A stretch of 64,000 bases of DNA from JACDHG01 sp963815295 (GTDB taxonomy: Bacteria > Actinomycetota > Actinomycetes > Propionibacteriales > Nocardioidaceae). Where the stretch lies: contig CAWFFZ010000008.1 in the NCBI GenBank assembly GCA_963815295.1, positions 1,426,001 through 1,490,000 of the forward strand, read 5' to 3'. Shown here one piece after another: positions 63,458 to 64,000 of the stretch. Each line of letters starts with the position of its first letter. Within the stretch, counting starts at the first letter, position 1. The notes beneath the pieces were generated by a model. That model searched no databases. It had not been told where the DNA came from and worked only from the letters and a program-made list of their open reading frames with translations. A program made the translations under genes and the position numbers.

Positions 63458-64000
63458 CTACTTGGTCTTGAAGAGGGCGCTGATGATGGAGCCGTCGTCG
63501 GCGGTCATCGTGGCGGAGTAGCAGTTGCCAGCACCTGTGGGGGTCTTCCAGTTCTGGATGAACTGACCCCCGGTGGTGTCGTAGCGGAGACTGGTTCCAC
63601 CGGTGGACACAACCTCGATGGCGTCTTCGATGCCTGATCCACTCGTGCAGCTGACCTTCCGGGACATGAAGCTCTGCACCGCGTCGACGCTCGTCAGCTC
63701 GCTCGTGCCGGCGAAGAGCTCGAACTTCAACGGAACAGTGCTGCCACCCTTCACGGTGTTCCACACCCCACCCATGTCAACTGGGGAGAAGAAGCCCCTG
63801 GTGGTCCATGCGAGAACCGTGTAGGTGTGTGTGTTCTCGCTGGTGTTGCCCGCGTTGTCGGTTGCTGTGGCGGTGTAGCTGTGCGATCCGACTGTGGTTC
63901 CACCACCGGTCACCATGCATGAGTCAAGACCTGACAAAGCATCCGAGGAACTACAGGTCGGAGCCGCTGGGTCGTTGCCGAAGTAGTAGCTGCTCCCTGG
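63458..64000 (-). CDS. surface/secreted repeat protein with PxKF-like C-terminus (5' partial)
   Basis: The frame is open to the window edge (180 codons seen). It has an Ig-like repeat end (HSYTATATDNAGNTSENTHTYTV) followed by a domain with GGSTVPLKFELFAG and paired Cys residues (VSCTSGSG, GNCYSATM), matching PxKF-type C-terminal domains of large secreted actinobacterial proteins. Upstream parts are outside the window, so the role cannot be named; no sorting signal is at the C-terminus (ends ALFKTK). Confidence 0.82.
   Translation of the reverse strand, partial: PGSSYYFGNDPAAPTCSSSDALSGLDSCMVTGGGTTVGSHSYTATATDNAGNTSENTHTYTVLAWTTRGFFSPVDMGGVWNTVKGGSTVPLKFELFAGTSELTSVDAVQSFMSRKVSCTSGSGIEDAIEVVSTGGTSLRYDTTGGQFIQNWKTPTGAGNCYSATMTADDGSIISALFKTK

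Overview
The window is a GC-rich chromosomal stretch of an actinobacterium. GTG starts are frequent, many starts look leaderless (a TANNNT-like hexamer 6-8 nt before ATG/GTG), and several marker genes are actinobacterial: an InhA-type FabI, a SufR-led suf operon, a DUF3099 protein, an acVLRF1-type release factor and an ECF42 sigma factor. A Nocardioidaceae-like (Propionibacteriales) host is my inference from protein style, not from a search. I see no rRNA, tRNA, CRISPR array, intact IS element or integrase.

Layout. 1-5 kb: LigB-type dioxygenase (5' end outside the window), peptide deformylase, GAF-PAS-GGDEF diguanylate cyclase, SpoU-family RNA methyltransferase, CysG-type siroheme synthase, PEBP protein. 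5.5-12.5 kb: three-gene ABC-2 exporter, alpha/beta hydrolase, TauE/SafE permease, SPFH protein, NfeD protein, orphan ABC ATPase. 12.5-25 kb: an unrecognised protein, SerB, VOC and SixA proteins, a cyanophycinase-cyanophycin synthetase operon, a DGPF (YCII) protein facing its ECF42 sigma factor, a frameshifted CphA-like Mur ligase, fabI, fabG, DUF3099 and a small zinc-ribbon-like protein. 25-30 kb: truncated globin, methyltransferase, frameshifted tricorn protease. 30-36 kb: a GntR-controlled carbohydrate-type ABC importer (no ATPase gene) followed by a PhyH dioxygenase and a Gfo/Idh/MocA oxidoreductase. 36-44 kb: a frameshifted lysin-like protein translationally coupled to an unlisted 44-aa ORF, an aldo/keto reductase, a 1450-aa SARP/nSTAND/WD40 protein, a lipoprotein and a CapA-like protein. 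44-53 kb: MoaA, SURF1, an atypical SDR, ABC exporter, enoyl-CoA hydratase, ABC-F, YpfJ metallopeptidase, acVLRF1. 53-60 kb: sufT-sufU-sufS-sufC-Rieske-sufD-sufB-sufR. 60-64 kb: ABC exporter (permease frameshifted), CtaA, a decayed AbiEi/DUF559-like pseudogene, and the 3' end of a surface protein with a PxKF-like domain.

The most distinctive non-coding signal is a set of palindromic elements placed in convergent gaps. Family A is a GGATCCGACG-stemmed hairpin with three copies. Family B is a GCGTCCGT-stemmed 62-bp unit repeated three times in tandem; it shares a GAGCGCCAT core with the best family A copy. Family C is a 72-bp element at two loci 19 kb apart. Every convergent gap longer than about 50 bp carries one.

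Four otherwise well-conserved genes (Mur ligase, tricorn, ABC permease, lysin-like protein) each carry one apparent single-base frameshift. That rate is high enough that sequencing or assembly indels should be considered before calling them pseudogenes.
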